A stretch of DNA of 64,000 nucleotides from Hydrogenophaga sp. BPS33 (GTDB lineage Bacteria > Pseudomonadota > Gammaproteobacteria > Burkholderiales > Burkholderiaceae_C). The notes below the pieces were generated by a model. The model made no database searches, had not been told where the DNA came from, and worked only from the letters and a program-made list of their open reading frames with translations. Of the stretch, positions 26,943 through 38,296 are shown piece by piece (the first letter of the stretch is position 1; each line of letters begins with the position of its first letter). The DNA lies in NCBI RefSeq assembly GCF_009859475.1, contig NZ_CP044549.1:2604001-2668000 (forward strand), in the 5' to 3' direction. Made by a program: the position numbers and the translations under genes.

Positions 26943-27400
26943 TCGCCCGGCGGTGGATACCGCTTGACGATGTGCACGAGGTTCGTGTCCCGGCCGTTTT
27001 CGCGCACCCGCGCGTAGGAAGCCTCATCGGCCAGCTGGCGCACGAAGTGAATGCCCAGGCCACCGATGGCCCGGTGGTCGATGTCCGCCAGCAGGTCGGG
27101 CGTGGGCGCGGTGAGCGGGTTGTAGGCCACGGCGTGGTCGCGCACCTGGACCTCGATCTGGCCGGGGGATAGCCAGGCGTTCACGTGAATCTCGCCGTGC
27201 TGCGTGGGCGCGTAGCCATGTTCCACCACGTTGGTGATCAGCTCGTCGAGCATGAGGTGCACCGCCCGCACCGTGGCGCAAGGCACTTGTGCTCCCGAAG
27301 CCCATTGCGTCAGCGCGTCGGCGAGTGCGCCGATTTCGTCCAACCGATTGCTCAGGGAACGTGTGAATACGCTGTTGGGTTGGACGAAAGGTGTGGGCAT
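26927..27400 (-). CDS. RsbW-type anti-sigma serine kinase (GHKL ATPase)
   Basis: 157-aa single-domain HATPase_c_2 protein. The N box is MLDELITNVVEHGY and the G2-type motif is AIGGLGIHFVRQLADE; no HisKA or membrane segment is present, as in RsbW/SpoIIAB. These kinases hold a sigma factor and phosphorylate an STAS antagonist. It sits beside type III secretion genes on the same strand, as BtrW does in Bordetella, where it controls the secretion sigma factor. No STAS antagonist, phosphatase or ECF sigma gene remains in the window, so it may be orphaned. Ribosome site is weak. Confidence 0.82.
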   Translation of the reverse strand: MPTPFVQPNSVFTRSLSNRLDEIGALADALTQWASGAQVPCATVRAVHLMLDELITNVVEHGYAPTQHGEIHVNAWLSPGQIEVQVRDHAVAYNPLTAPTPDLLADIDHRAIGGLGIHFVRQLADEASYARVRENGRDTNLVHIVKRYPPPGDHTRR

Positions 27401-27517
27401 GAAGGTGGGTGATGAATGCCTGTCGAGCGCGTTTTATTCTCGCATCGTCGGACCTCGCGCACACCTCCTTGCATCGCCGCGTGCATGCTTGCGCGCCGCC
27501 CGGGGCGGCATCCGGGT

Positions 27518-27931
27518 TCAGACTTCGGCCAGCACCTTGCCCCGCAGGATGGTGCAGCGCCAATCCGTCACCTGAGCGGCAAACCCGCGTAATACATAGG
27601 CCAGGTCGACGCCTTCCATGGGCTCGGCCATGGGAATGGCCAAGGTGAACATCAACCGGTCGCCTGCGACGTCCAGCACAAACATGCCCGTCACCAGGCC
27701 CGCCAGTTGGGCTTGAAACGTCAGCGCGGCTTCATAGGCTTCCAGACGGCTCTGGTCTTCGAGAGCCCCCACCTCCATGTGCAGCTGCATGTGCCGCGTC
27801 CCGTTCCACACGAGTTGCATCTCCACACCATCCACGTCCACCAGACCGCCTTCCCCCAGACGCTCGGTGTTGGGAAGGTCCAGGCTGCTGCTGGCGTCGC
27901 GGCAGAATTTTTCGTAGGCAATTCGGTCCAT
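27518..27931 (-). CDS. CesT-family type III secretion chaperone-like protein
   Basis: 137 aa from the ATG at 27931, which has an excellent AAGGAG 8-12 bp upstream; the longer frame is not needed. The pattern of alternating strands and a central amphipathic segment (MQLVWNGTRHMQLHMEVGAL, LVTGMFVLDVAGDRLMFTLAIPM) and the acidic character match Tir/CesT-type secretion chaperones. Lies downstream of sctC but behind a terminator, so it likely has its own promoter. Partner effector or translocator unknown. Confidence 0.6.
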   Translation of the reverse strand: MDRIAYEKFCRDASSSLDLPNTERLGEGGLVDVDGVEMQLVWNGTRHMQLHMEVGALEDQSRLEAYEAALTFQAQLAGLVTGMFVLDVAGDRLMFTLAIPMAEPMEGVDLAYVLRGFAAQVTDWRCTILRGKVLAEV

Positions 27932-28057
27932 CGTGGTACTCCTTGGGGTGATTTGTTTCTTCATGTGCTCACGGGCTCGAAGCCCGAGGGCTTGCGGGCT
28001 TTTGAGTAACGGAATTTGGGGCTTCGTTCTGCCTCGACGCAGGCGCAGAAGGGTCCA

Positions 28058-28082
28058 AAAAGAAGGAGGCCGATGGGCCTCC
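28058..28082 (-). terminator. Rho-independent terminator after sctC
   Basis: Stem GGAGGCC/GGCCTCC with a 4-base loop at 28065-28082; read on the minus strand it is followed by TTCTTTTTGG. It closes the sctU'-chaperone-sctC transcript. Confidence 0.75.
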
Positions 28083-28115
28083 GTCTGGATGTGTCGGGAT
28101 CGTTCTTCGAAGGGC

Positions 28116-29888
28116 TCAAGGCGGCGTGCGTGTGGGCTCCTGAGGGACGAGGGGTGGTGGCGCCCACGTGCCGGGCGCGCTGATGATGGTGGGCTTGATG
28201 ACGAACAAGCGTTCGCGCCGTTGCGTGGTGCGAGAGCGGCTGGTGAACAACACACCCAGTCCAGGGATGTCACTGAGGAAGGGCACGCGCTGGTCGCTGG
28301 TCGTGTTGCTGTCCGAGGTGTGGCCGGCGATCACCAGCGAGTCGTTCTCCCGCACGATGGCTTGGGTGCTGACGGTGCTGCGTCCCACGGTGGGCAGTGT
28401 GTCTATCTGCCGGTCTTCGATGCGGCCGTCCTCGATGTCGACCGTCAGTTGCACAAAGCGCTCCTGGCCCTCGGTGATCACGCGCGGCGTGACCCGCAAG
28501 GTGGTGCCTGCGGTCACGGGTGTGAGGGAGGCCACCCGTTCGCCCTGCAGGCGCACGTAGAACGTTTCCGAGAGATCCAGCAGCGCTCCGGTGTTGTCGC
28601 TGGTGAGTACCGAAGGGCGGCTCTGTATGCTCGCGTCTCCGGTGCTTTCGAGCAAGCGGATCTGACCAATCAGATAGCCGCCGGCGTTGACCGCCACCGA
28701 CCCCGGGTTGATCGTAGCGGATGCGGCGTGCACCAGCGACAGGGTGCCCGGCTGTGGCGTGGCGTTCAAGGCACCAAAACCGAGGGCTGAGTTGTTGCCC
28801 ACCCTGCCGGCCCAGTTGATCCCCAGCTCGCGCGCCTTGTCGGAATTGACGTTGATGATCATGGCCTCGATCTCGATCAGAGCCGTGGGCACGTCCAGCT
28901 GTTCGATGATCTTGGCATACAGCGGAATGCGTTCGGGGAGGTCTTCCACGATCAGGGCGTTCAGCCGCGGATCGGATTGCACGGAAGGGCCGCGCGTGCG
29001 GACGTTTGAGCGGCCATTGCTGGAGATGACGCGACCGCTGTCGGCGGCAGGCGCATTGGCCTGAGCGCTGCCGGACGCCACCGGCGCACCACTGCCACCC
29101 GTGACGGGCGTGCCGCTGTCGCTGTTGACCGTGACCGTGCGCGGGGCGGAGGAGGTGGAAGCCGAAGGGTTCAGGCGCTCGTCCCACACGAAGCCCGTGG
29201 CCGGCGAGCCTCCTCGGTCGACCACCAGATTGCGAAGCACGGTCGCCAGGCCGGGCTGGACGACTTCGCGGTCGCGGTAGCGGATCGTGCGGTCTTCGGC
29301 CGATGCATGGCGCAGACGAAAGACGGCCACTTGCTGAGCGCCACTGGCCGGCGGCAGCTGCTTCAGGGTCGCCTCCATCAGACTCACGTAGCTGGGTGGT
29401 CCGGAGACCATGACCACGCCCTGGTCCTGGAGTTCTCCCCAACCGAATCGGGGCTCGAGAACGCCGAGGTCTGTCAAGGCCTTGCGCAGGTTGCTCACGC
29501 CGCCGCCAGGAACGGGCAGGCCGCGTGTGACGGTCTCGTTGGCTTTGGAGATGTACAAGGTCCCCGCATGGGTGAACCAGGTGAAGCCGTATATGCCGCC
29601 CAGGCGCGAGATGAACTCGGTGGGATTCTTGGCGCTGAATCGACCGTTGACGGTGCCTTCGATGCCAGGCTGCATGGACAGGGCCAGGCTGAACCCGGCC
29701 GCGAACTCCGCCAACACCGATGCGAGGGACACGTTCTCCGCATAGTGGTTGAAAGGCGCATCGGGCCAAGGAACGGGTCCCGATAGGGCCGCGCCGGAAC
29801 TCAGACAGGTGGCCAGCACGGTGGCCCGCAAGCCAGCGAGGATGCGCGCGGTCTGAAAAGGGAATGGGCGTCGGCAAGGGGACGGCAT
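28116..29888 (-). CDS. sctC: Type III secretion outer-membrane secretin
   Basis: 590 aa, normal for SctC/BscC/HrcC. A signal peptide (about 1-38) precedes N-domains (NHYAENVSLASVLAEFAAGF; GFTWFTHAGTLYISKANET), then an N3 KH-like block with DPRLNALIVEDLPERIPLY, and the C-terminal secretin pore with SIQSRPSVLTSDNTGALL and VPFLSDIPGLGVLF. No frameshift is seen, so this gene is intact although the neighbouring export gene is cut. A low-complexity Ser/Gly/Ala insert lies at about 275-320. CTAGGAG precedes the ATG at 29888. Confidence 0.93.
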   Translation of the reverse strand: MPSPCRRPFPFQTARILAGLRATVLATCLSSGAALSGPVPWPDAPFNHYAENVSLASVLAEFAAGFSLALSMQPGIEGTVNGRFSAKNPTEFISRLGGIYGFTWFTHAGTLYISKANETVTRGLPVPGGGVSNLRKALTDLGVLEPRFGWGELQDQGVVMVSGPPSYVSLMEATLKQLPPASGAQQVAVFRLRHASAEDRTIRYRDREVVQPGLATVLRNLVVDRGGSPATGFVWDERLNPSASTSSAPRTVTVNSDSGTPVTGGSGAPVASGSAQANAPAADSGRVISSNGRSNVRTRGPSVQSDPRLNALIVEDLPERIPLYAKIIEQLDVPTALIEIEAMIINVNSDKARELGINWAGRVGNNSALGFGALNATPQPGTLSLVHAASATINPGSVAVNAGGYLIGQIRLLESTGDASIQSRPSVLTSDNTGALLDLSETFYVRLQGERVASLTPVTAGTTLRVTPRVITEGQERFVQLTVDIEDGRIEDRQIDTLPTVGRSTVSTQAIVRENDSLVIAGHTSDSNTTSDQRVPFLSDIPGLGVLFTSRSRTTQRRERLFVIKPTIISAPGTWAPPPLVPQEPTRTPP

Positions 29889-29896
29889 GAAAGCTC

Positions 29897-30337
29897 CTAG
29901 AGGGCTCGGGCGACGGTCGTCGTGGAGGTGCTGGCACAGGTGCGCGTCCAGAACTCCAGTGCGTTGAGAAAGTCTTCCAGTTCGGCTTGGAGCCGTTCGA
30001 GGTTGGTGTCCGCGGCCAACTGTGCCTGGAGCTGCAAGGTCTGGTCGCGGGTGTCGATGCAAAGGCCCGACCCGTGGTCCCGCAACAAACCGGCAGCCAG
30101 TGTGGACAGGTGCATCAGCACGTCCTCCTTCTTGCTGCCCAGCGAACCCAGACTCAGCAACCGGGCCGTGATGGCGATGCGTCCACTGGGTGCCGCTTGC
30201 ATGTGCACGCGATAGCGGTCGTCGAAGCGCAGCGTAAGACGGCCATCGGCCTTGAACGCATCGGCGCCCAGGCCCTGCCGTGCGGCGTATGCGGCCACCG
30301 CCGGGTGGGCTGCGGGAGACTTTTGTGATGCTTTCAT
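29897..30337 (-). CDS. Small CesT-like type III secretion protein between sctU and sctC
   Basis: 146 aa from ATG 30337, which overlaps the sctU stop (ATGA). Sequence shows a chaperone-like alternation (LTLRFDDRYRVHMQAA, IAITARLLSLG, LCIDTRDQTLQLQAQLAAD) with a helical C-terminus. From memory, Bordetella has a small gene (bscW) at the same place between bscU and bscC, so this is probably its equivalent. The start is set by the overlap; the longer frame upstream is antisense to the kinase fragment. Confidence 0.62.
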   Translation of the reverse strand: MKASQKSPAAHPAVAAYAARQGLGADAFKADGRLTLRFDDRYRVHMQAAPSGRIAITARLLSLGSLGSKKEDVLMHLSTLAAGLLRDHGSGLCIDTRDQTLQLQAQLAADTNLERLQAELEDFLNALEFWTRTCASTSTTTVARAL

Positions 30338-30714
30338 GGGTTGTGCTCCTGTTTCATGGCTTCGACCATCCGCAGCACCTCGGCCACCGCTTCGACCAGT
30401 TCGCTCGGAATGTATTGATCGACCTCGGCGGATTCCATCATGGCCCGCGCCAAGGGGATGTTCTGCAACACCGGAACACCCGATTCCCGCGCCGCTTGCA
30501 CCATGCGGGCCGCCAGCGCGCCTTCGCCTTTGGCGAGTACCACCGGCAGGGGTGTCTTGTCCTTGTCGTACAGGATGGCGATGGCCAGATGGGTGGGGTT
30601 GGTGATCACCGCCGATGCTTGCCGGGTTTTCTCCACCGCGCCCTCCTGCAGCATTTCCTGGTGCAGGTGCTTGCGCTGGTGCTTGATGTGGGGGTCCCCT
30701 TCGGCTTGCTTGTA
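30334..30714 (-). pseudogene. sctU: Truncated export-apparatus switch protein SctU (C-terminal part only)
   Basis: About 127 codons remain, from YKQAEGDPHIKHQRKHLHQE to the normal C-terminus. The autocleavage motif NPTH is intact (30589-30600), followed by ILYDKDKTPLPVVLAKGEG and the VDQYIPSELVEAVAEVL end. The whole N-terminal membrane domain (about 210-220 residues) is missing. Upstream of the Tyr codon at 30712-30714 the sequence changes into the antisense of a histidine kinase. No plausible start remains in the fragment proper, so it is non-functional for export. Confidence 0.88.
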
Positions 30715-30715
30715 C

Positions 30716-31663
30716 GCTTTGCTTGACGCTATTTTGATGATGTCGCGGCTCGAAACAGGAATGATCGTCCCCAATTTGATGCCATTCGCACTGGACCCCA
30801 TCCTGGGGCAGTTGCACCAGGCGTACAGCAGCGTGGCCGCAAAGAAGAGGCTGCGTTTCGCGGTGTGTCCAACGTCTGCCATTGCCTATAGCGACCCGGC
30901 TTTGCTGCAGCGCATTTTGTCCAATTTGATTTCGAATGCTCTGCGATATACCGAAACCGGCGGAGTGGTGGTCACCTGCCGCCAGCGAGGTGACGCTTTG
31001 CGCCTGGAGGTTTGGGACACGGGCCCTGGTATCCCGCGAGAGCACCGGGAAGCCATCTTCCGCGAGTTCTATCGGATTGATCGAACCGACTCGCAAGGAG
31101 GGGTTGGGTTGGGTCTGGCGATAGTTCGAAGTTGTTCGGAACTGTTGGGCTATCGCGCGCGCATTTCTTCCCAGCCTGGCCGGGGCTCCCGGTTCTATTT
31201 GGAAGTGCCGCGTGGCACGTTGCCAGCTTCCACGGGCACCGACGCATTGTTGACCGATGTGGTTTCCGATGAACCTGTGGGCAAGCCGTTTTCCGGTTTG
31301 CGGGTGGTGCTGGTGGACGATGATTTGGTCATTCTTGAACGCACGTGTCGGCTGTTAGAGCGATGGGGCTGCAGCGTAACGGCGGCTTCGTCGGGACCGC
31401 AAGCTGAGGCTCTGGTCGCCCGCCTTCCTCATCCACCCGATTTGGTGCTGACAGACTTGCGTTTGGATGCCGGTGAAGTAGGAACGGATCTCATTGCACG
31501 GCTGCGTCTGCGTTTGCGTCCCAATCTTCCCGCCATCGTGCTCACGGGTGACAGCTCGCTCGACACCGCGCGGGAGGTTCGACGCGCGGGGCTCACGCTG
31601 TTGTACAAGCCCGTTCCGCCCGCGAAGCTTCGGGCGGTGATGAGCCGGTTGTTGGCGGCCTGA
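30716..31663 (+). pseudogene. Truncated hybrid histidine kinase with receiver domain
   Basis: Begins inside the HisKA second helix (ALLDAILMMSRLETG) and continues through HATPase_c (ILSNLISNALRY, WDTGPGIPREH, GVGLGLAIV) to a C-terminal receiver (VVLVDDD, Asp in LVLTDLRLD, Lys in LYKPVPP). The sensor part and the phospho-His are gone; the open frame to the left of 30716 only reads the antisense of sctU. Both genes lose their 5' ends at the same point, marking a deletion or rearrangement joint. Confidence 0.85.
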
Positions 31664-31674
31664 GGCGTCGGGTA

Positions 31675-31700
31675 TAAAAAAGGGAGCGTTGCGGCTCCCC
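31675..31700 (-). terminator. Rho-independent terminator of rpoD
   Basis: GGGAGC/GCTCCC stem (31682-31699) with a 6-base loop, followed on the minus strand by TTTTTTA. Sits between the convergent kinase fragment and rpoD. Confidence 0.85.
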
Positions 31701-31708
31701 TTATAAGG

Positions 31709-34003
<2,295 letters not shown>

Positions 34004-34316
34004 GAGGACCTCAAAAAAATGTCGAACTGGAACCGGCTGAACACACACACACACAATCCGCCTGAAGGCCGCGCGACGCGGTCCCCCCGGTGATTTTGTT
34101 GGGCACAACACCTACCTTTCGCCGGAAAGGGCAGGCCTGCAAGCTGTGGGGCGAACATTTGGTGTGCAGTCCTTGCGGAGTTCCGTCGAGCCAAGGAGGC
34201 GTCGAGGTGGCCAGGAATTTGTTCCATCTGACCCTGTACAGGGGCGAGGCCGGTGCCGGAGGTGCTGCTGTCGCGCTTGCGGTGCAAAGCCCAGGATTAT
34301 ACCGTTGACGGTGGAT
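34004..34316 (-). promoter_or_regulatory. rpoD upstream region
   Basis: 313 bp without a gene between dnaG and rpoD. It holds a dinucleotide tract (AC)7 at 34041-34054, about 38 bp before the rpoD start, and a CCTTTC-GCCG-GAAAGG hairpin at 34115-34130. rpoD promoters are expected here; I could not assign -35/-10 boxes with confidence. Confidence 0.5.
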
Positions 34317-36287
34317 TCATGCCGTTTGGCCTGTGATCAAGGCCTGCAGGCGGTCGCGCACGCTTTTGTATTCGTCCATTGCAGAGGTGTCGCCGCGACT
34401 CACGCGCTCAGCGAGCCGGCGGGCTTGCGCTTCGAGGCCGTCGCGCCGCAAGCGGTTCATCACGTCGGCCAGCTCGGCCAGCTCGTTGTCTGGCTCGGTG
34501 CCCATGAGGACCTGCTCGACCTGACTGCAGACGAAGGATTCGTGCTCGTGGCCACGCAGCGCCTCGCGCAGGGCGGCCCAGGGCTGGTGACCGTGTTCGT
34601 GCAGTTGGACTTCCAGCCAGTGGAATACTGGACCATGGGGTGCCTCCAAGTGGGCGAGCAGCGCGTGGTCGTCGGCGGATAGCGTGTCCCAGGCCGATGC
34701 GTTGGTCAGCAACAGGCTCACAGCCCGGTCGGCGCGGCTGCCACCGACGTGGCGAGTGCCGAGCATGCGTGGCGGCGGCGGTGGGCCTTTGCGCCACTTG
34801 CCGCCGAAACTCTTGCCACTACCGCCACCGCCGCCATAGCTGTTGTTGCTTCGGTAGGAACTGCCTTGCGGTGCATAGGCGTCGGTGGGGGGGCTGGCGT
34901 CCTGGTGGCCGTACGCCTGCGATGCCTGGGGGGCAGCGGGCGCTGGCGCGCGGCCGCTTCGCGAGCCGGTGCCGGTTTGCTGCCAGAGTTGCAGCAGATC
35001 CTGGCTGCCAATGCCAATACCGGCAGAGAGTTCGCCAATGAGCTGGCGCTTGAGTGCGCCATCGGGCAGGGCGCTCCAGAGGGGGCGGGCCTGGCTGGCC
35101 ATGCGCGCTCGACCCTCGGCGGTGGACAGGTCGCAGTCGGCGCTGGAGGACTCGATCAGAAAGCGCGACAGTGGCATGGCTTCCTTGACGCACGCGGCAA
35201 AGGCGGCCTCGCCGTTGGCTCGGATAAAGCTGTCCGGGTCGTGTTCGGCCGGCAGGAACAGGAATTTGACGCTGCGGGTGTCGGTGGCCAAGGGCAGCGC
35301 GGCGTCAAGCGCCTTGCGTGCCGCGCGTCGGCCCGCGCTGTCGCCATCGAAGCTGAACACCACCGAGTCGGTGAAACGAAAGAGCTTCTGCACGTGGTCG
35401 GGTGTGCACGCGGTGCCCAGTGTGGCGACGGCGTTGGCAAAGCCGAGTTGGGCCAGGGCGACCACATCCATATAGCCTTCTGTGACCAGGGCGTAGCCGG
35501 CGACGCGGATGGCGGTGCGGCCTTCGAACAGCCCATAGAGTTCACGGCCCTTGCTGAAGACCGGCGTCTCGGGCGAGTTGAGGTATTTGGGCTCACCCTT
35601 GTCGAGCACGCGTCCCCCGAAGCCAATGCACTCACCTTTGACGTTGCGGATCGGGAACATGATGCGGTCGCGGAAGCGGTCGTAGCGTTTGGCTTGGCCG
35701 TCCGCTCCTTTTTCGTCCTCGTGCTCGATCACCATGCCGGATTCGACCAGCAGCGGTGTCTGGTAGTCGGGGAAGACGCTGGCCAAGGCGCGCCAACCTT
35801 CGGGTGCGTAGCCCAGGCCGAAGGTTTTTGCGGCCTGGCCGGAGAGACCACGTCCCTTGAGGTAGGCGACCGCGCGCGGTGTGCTTTTGAGCTGCTTGGC
35901 ATACGCCTGCGCCGACTTCTCCAGCACGTCGGTCAGCGTGGCCTGCTTCTGGCGCTGTTGAGCGGCGCGCTCACGGTCCTGCGGCGAGGCCTCGTCTTCC
36001 GGAATCTGCATGCCGGCCTGCTGCGCGAGATCTTTGACTGCCTCGATGAAGCTCATGCCGGCGTGTTCCATCAGGAACCCAATGGCGTTTCCGTTGGCTC
36101 CGCAGCCGAAGCAGTGATAGAACTGCTTGCTCGGGCTGACGCTGAAAGAGGGTGATTTTTCTCCGTGGAAGGGACAAAGGCCCATCAGGTTGGCGCCACC
36201 CTTCTTGAGTTGCACGTAGCGGCCCACCACGTCGACGACGTCGACGCGGTTGAGCAGTTCCTGAATGAAAGTCTGGGGGATCGCCAT
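34317..36287 (-). CDS. dnaG: DNA primase
   Basis: 656 aa. N-terminal CHC2 zinc finger with Cys38, His41, Cys59 and Cys62 (LCPFHGEKSPSF, YHCFGCGANGNA); catalytic core with YLNSPETPVFSKGRELYGL; Toprim motifs VTEGYMDVVALAQ and FSFDGDSAGRRAA. A Gly/Ser/Pro-rich linker (about 435-500) joins the C-terminal helicase-binding domain. Makes RNA primers at the replication fork. Upstream neighbour on the same strand is a gamma-glutamyltransferase, not rpsU. Confidence 0.97.
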   Translation of the reverse strand: MAIPQTFIQELLNRVDVVDVVGRYVQLKKGGANLMGLCPFHGEKSPSFSVSPSKQFYHCFGCGANGNAIGFLMEHAGMSFIEAVKDLAQQAGMQIPEDEASPQDRERAAQQRQKQATLTDVLEKSAQAYAKQLKSTPRAVAYLKGRGLSGQAAKTFGLGYAPEGWRALASVFPDYQTPLLVESGMVIEHEDEKGADGQAKRYDRFRDRIMFPIRNVKGECIGFGGRVLDKGEPKYLNSPETPVFSKGRELYGLFEGRTAIRVAGYALVTEGYMDVVALAQLGFANAVATLGTACTPDHVQKLFRFTDSVVFSFDGDSAGRRAARKALDAALPLATDTRSVKFLFLPAEHDPDSFIRANGEAAFAACVKEAMPLSRFLIESSSADCDLSTAEGRARMASQARPLWSALPDGALKRQLIGELSAGIGIGSQDLLQLWQQTGTGSRSGRAPAPAAPQASQAYGHQDASPPTDAYAPQGSSYRSNNSYGGGGGSGKSFGGKWRKGPPPPPRMLGTRHVGGSRADRAVSLLLTNASAWDTLSADDHALLAHLEAPHGPVFHWLEVQLHEHGHQPWAALREALRGHEHESFVCSQVEQVLMGTEPDNELAELADVMNRLRRDGLEAQARRLAERVSRGDTSAMDEYKSVRDRLQALITGQTA

Positions 36288-36358
36288 GGGAAGGACGCAA
36301 GCTTAACGCCGGGCGCGGGTTCGGCGCGGCGCTTTCCCGCCAAGCCCCCTGGATCGGC

Positions 36359-38179
36359 TCAATCCCCCGCGACGATGCCCTCGCGGCGCGGGTCGGCACC
36401 GCCCAGCCAGACACGTTGGCCGCGTTGCATGCCGCGCTGAATGGCTTGCAAGCCACTGGTCATTTCAGGTTCTTCCACCGTGTGGCCTCGGTCCCTCAGG
36501 GCTTGGGCCGTGGCTGCGGGGAAGCGCCCTTTTTCCAGCAGCACGGGGCCTCCGGTCGTGCCAAAGTTGGGCAGGTTGATGGCGGCTTGGGGCGAGAGTC
36601 CCCATTGCTGCGTCCCATGCAGGGTCTTGGCCGTGAAATGGATGATGAGGGCGCCCCCGGGACTGCCCCCGCTCATCAGCAGTTCGCCGCTGGTCTTGTC
36701 GAACACCAGCGTCGGTGACATGGAGGAGCGGGGCCGCTTGCCGGGTTGCACGCGATTGGCAATCGGATGGCCTTGGGCATCGCTCGGCGCAAAGCTGAAG
36801 TCGGTGAGCTCGTTGTTGAGCAGGAAGCCACCTGGGCGCTTCGGATCGGTGGTGACCATGAGGCGCGAACCGAAGGCGGCTTCGATGGTGGTGGTCATGG
36901 CCAGTGCGTTGCCGAAGGCGTCGACGATGCTGATGTGGCTGGTGCCGTATTCGGGCTGGTCGGGCATGGGCGCCCATGCTGCTTGCACGCCAGCGGGCTG
37001 CCCGGCGGGTGCCGCGGGCATGCGCGCCGAGCTGATGAGGCGCGCTCGCTCGTCCAGGTAGCGCGCATCGAGCAAGCTGGCCCAGCGGCCGCCGGGGGCG
37101 CTGACGAAGTCCGGGTCGGCCACATACTGGGCCCGGTCGGCAAAGGCCAGGCGAGAGGCTTCGGTGTAGGCGTGCAGCCACTCGGCCGATGGATAGGGAG
37201 TGGTCATCGCGCCTTGAACCAGGGGTTCTCGCGCCTGCGGCGTGCGCGCCAGCAGGCCCAGGATCTGGCCCACGGCGATCGCGCCCGAACTCGGCGGCGG
37301 GAACCCGCAGACGTTCAGGATGCGTTGTGCGGCGGCGAGGTCGTGACACAGGGCTTCGCGCTCGCGTGGTTGGTAGCGCTTGAGGTCGTCCAGGCTGAGG
37401 TTGCCCGGGCGCACAGGGTGTTGCTGCACCTTGTCGACGATGGCTCTCGCGACGGGCCCCTCGTGCAAGGCGATCGGACCTTGCGCTGCGATGTTGCGCA
37501 ACACCTGCGCAAGTTCGGGGTTGCGCAGCATATGGCCAACGGGATGGGGTTGGCCATTGGGGCGATAGAAATAAGCCGCGGCCACGGGGTCCGACTTCAG
37601 CGCGGTTTCGGCCAGCAGCAGCGTTTGCAGGCGTGGGCTTACCGCAAAGCCTTGTTCGGCCAGTTGTATGGCGGGGTCGAACAGCCGCGACCAGGGCAGT
37701 TTGCCGTGCTGGCGATGGGCTTGCGCGAGCATCATCACGGCGCCTGGCACGCCCACGGATCGGCCGCTGGCCACCGCGGTCATGAAGGGAAGAGGCTTGC
37801 CTTGGTCGTCAAGAAACAAGCGCTCGGTGGCGGTCGCGGGCGCGGTCTCACGGCCGTCGAAAGCCTGGATTTTCCGACCGTCGTAGTGCAAGAGGAAGGC
37901 GCCGCCGCCGATGCCGCTGGATTGCGGCTCCACCAACGTGAGCACCATCTGCACGGCGATGGCGGCGTCCACCGCGCTGCCGCCCGCGCGCAGGATGCGT
38001 GCACCGGCTTGCGTGGCCAGCGGGTTGGCCGCAGCCACGGCCTGGCGCTGGAACGTCCAGCCCGGTTTGATGGTCAGACCCGAGGCACCTTCGGGCTGCT
38101 GCACCGAGGAAGGTGCGGAGGGGGTGCCGCAGGCACTCAGCAGGGTGAGCGAGGCAATCAGGCAGGCAAAGCGTGTCAT
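36359..38179 (-). CDS. ggt: Gamma-glutamyltransferase (glutathione hydrolase)
   Basis: 606-aa Ntn-hydrolase precursor. A lipoprotein-type signal (LTLLSACGTP, Cys17) is followed by the large-subunit block GGSAVDAAIAVQMVLTLVEP and SGIGGGAFLLHYDG; self-cleavage is before the Thr of PEYGTSHISIVD (about residue 413), which becomes the nucleophile. MSPTLVF and SGGSPGGALI close the small subunit. Acts in the periplasm on glutathione and gamma-glutamyl amides. Lies 71 bp upstream of dnaG on the same strand. Confidence 0.93.
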   Translation of the reverse strand: MTRFACLIASLTLLSACGTPSAPSSVQQPEGASGLTIKPGWTFQRQAVAAANPLATQAGARILRAGGSAVDAAIAVQMVLTLVEPQSSGIGGGAFLLHYDGRKIQAFDGRETAPATATERLFLDDQGKPLPFMTAVASGRSVGVPGAVMMLAQAHRQHGKLPWSRLFDPAIQLAEQGFAVSPRLQTLLLAETALKSDPVAAAYFYRPNGQPHPVGHMLRNPELAQVLRNIAAQGPIALHEGPVARAIVDKVQQHPVRPGNLSLDDLKRYQPREREALCHDLAAAQRILNVCGFPPPSSGAIAVGQILGLLARTPQAREPLVQGAMTTPYPSAEWLHAYTEASRLAFADRAQYVADPDFVSAPGGRWASLLDARYLDERARLISSARMPAAPAGQPAGVQAAWAPMPDQPEYGTSHISIVDAFGNALAMTTTIEAAFGSRLMVTTDPKRPGGFLLNNELTDFSFAPSDAQGHPIANRVQPGKRPRSSMSPTLVFDKTSGELLMSGGSPGGALIIHFTAKTLHGTQQWGLSPQAAINLPNFGTTGGPVLLEKGRFPAATAQALRDRGHTVEEPEMTSGLQAIQRGMQRGQRVWLGGADPRREGIVAGD

Positions 38180-38296
38180 GGCAGGGCTCCCGTTGGTCGA
38201 GGAAACGCGATCAACCGTAACCCAGAATCGCTTGCCGGCCGAGAGGGTCGGCCCAAAGATGCGTAAGAAGCCGCGTCACCGGCGGCGCCGTCGGCG

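Noticed and set aside
28116..29888. Type II or pilus secretin
   Set aside because: The short N-domain layout and linkage to sctU-type sequence and chaperones fit the type III secretin better.
30440..31663. A 407-codon 'hybrid kinase' starting inside the sctU region
   Set aside because: The first 92 codons are antisense to conserved sctU sequence; only the part after about 30716 is kinase-like, so it is scored as a truncated gene.
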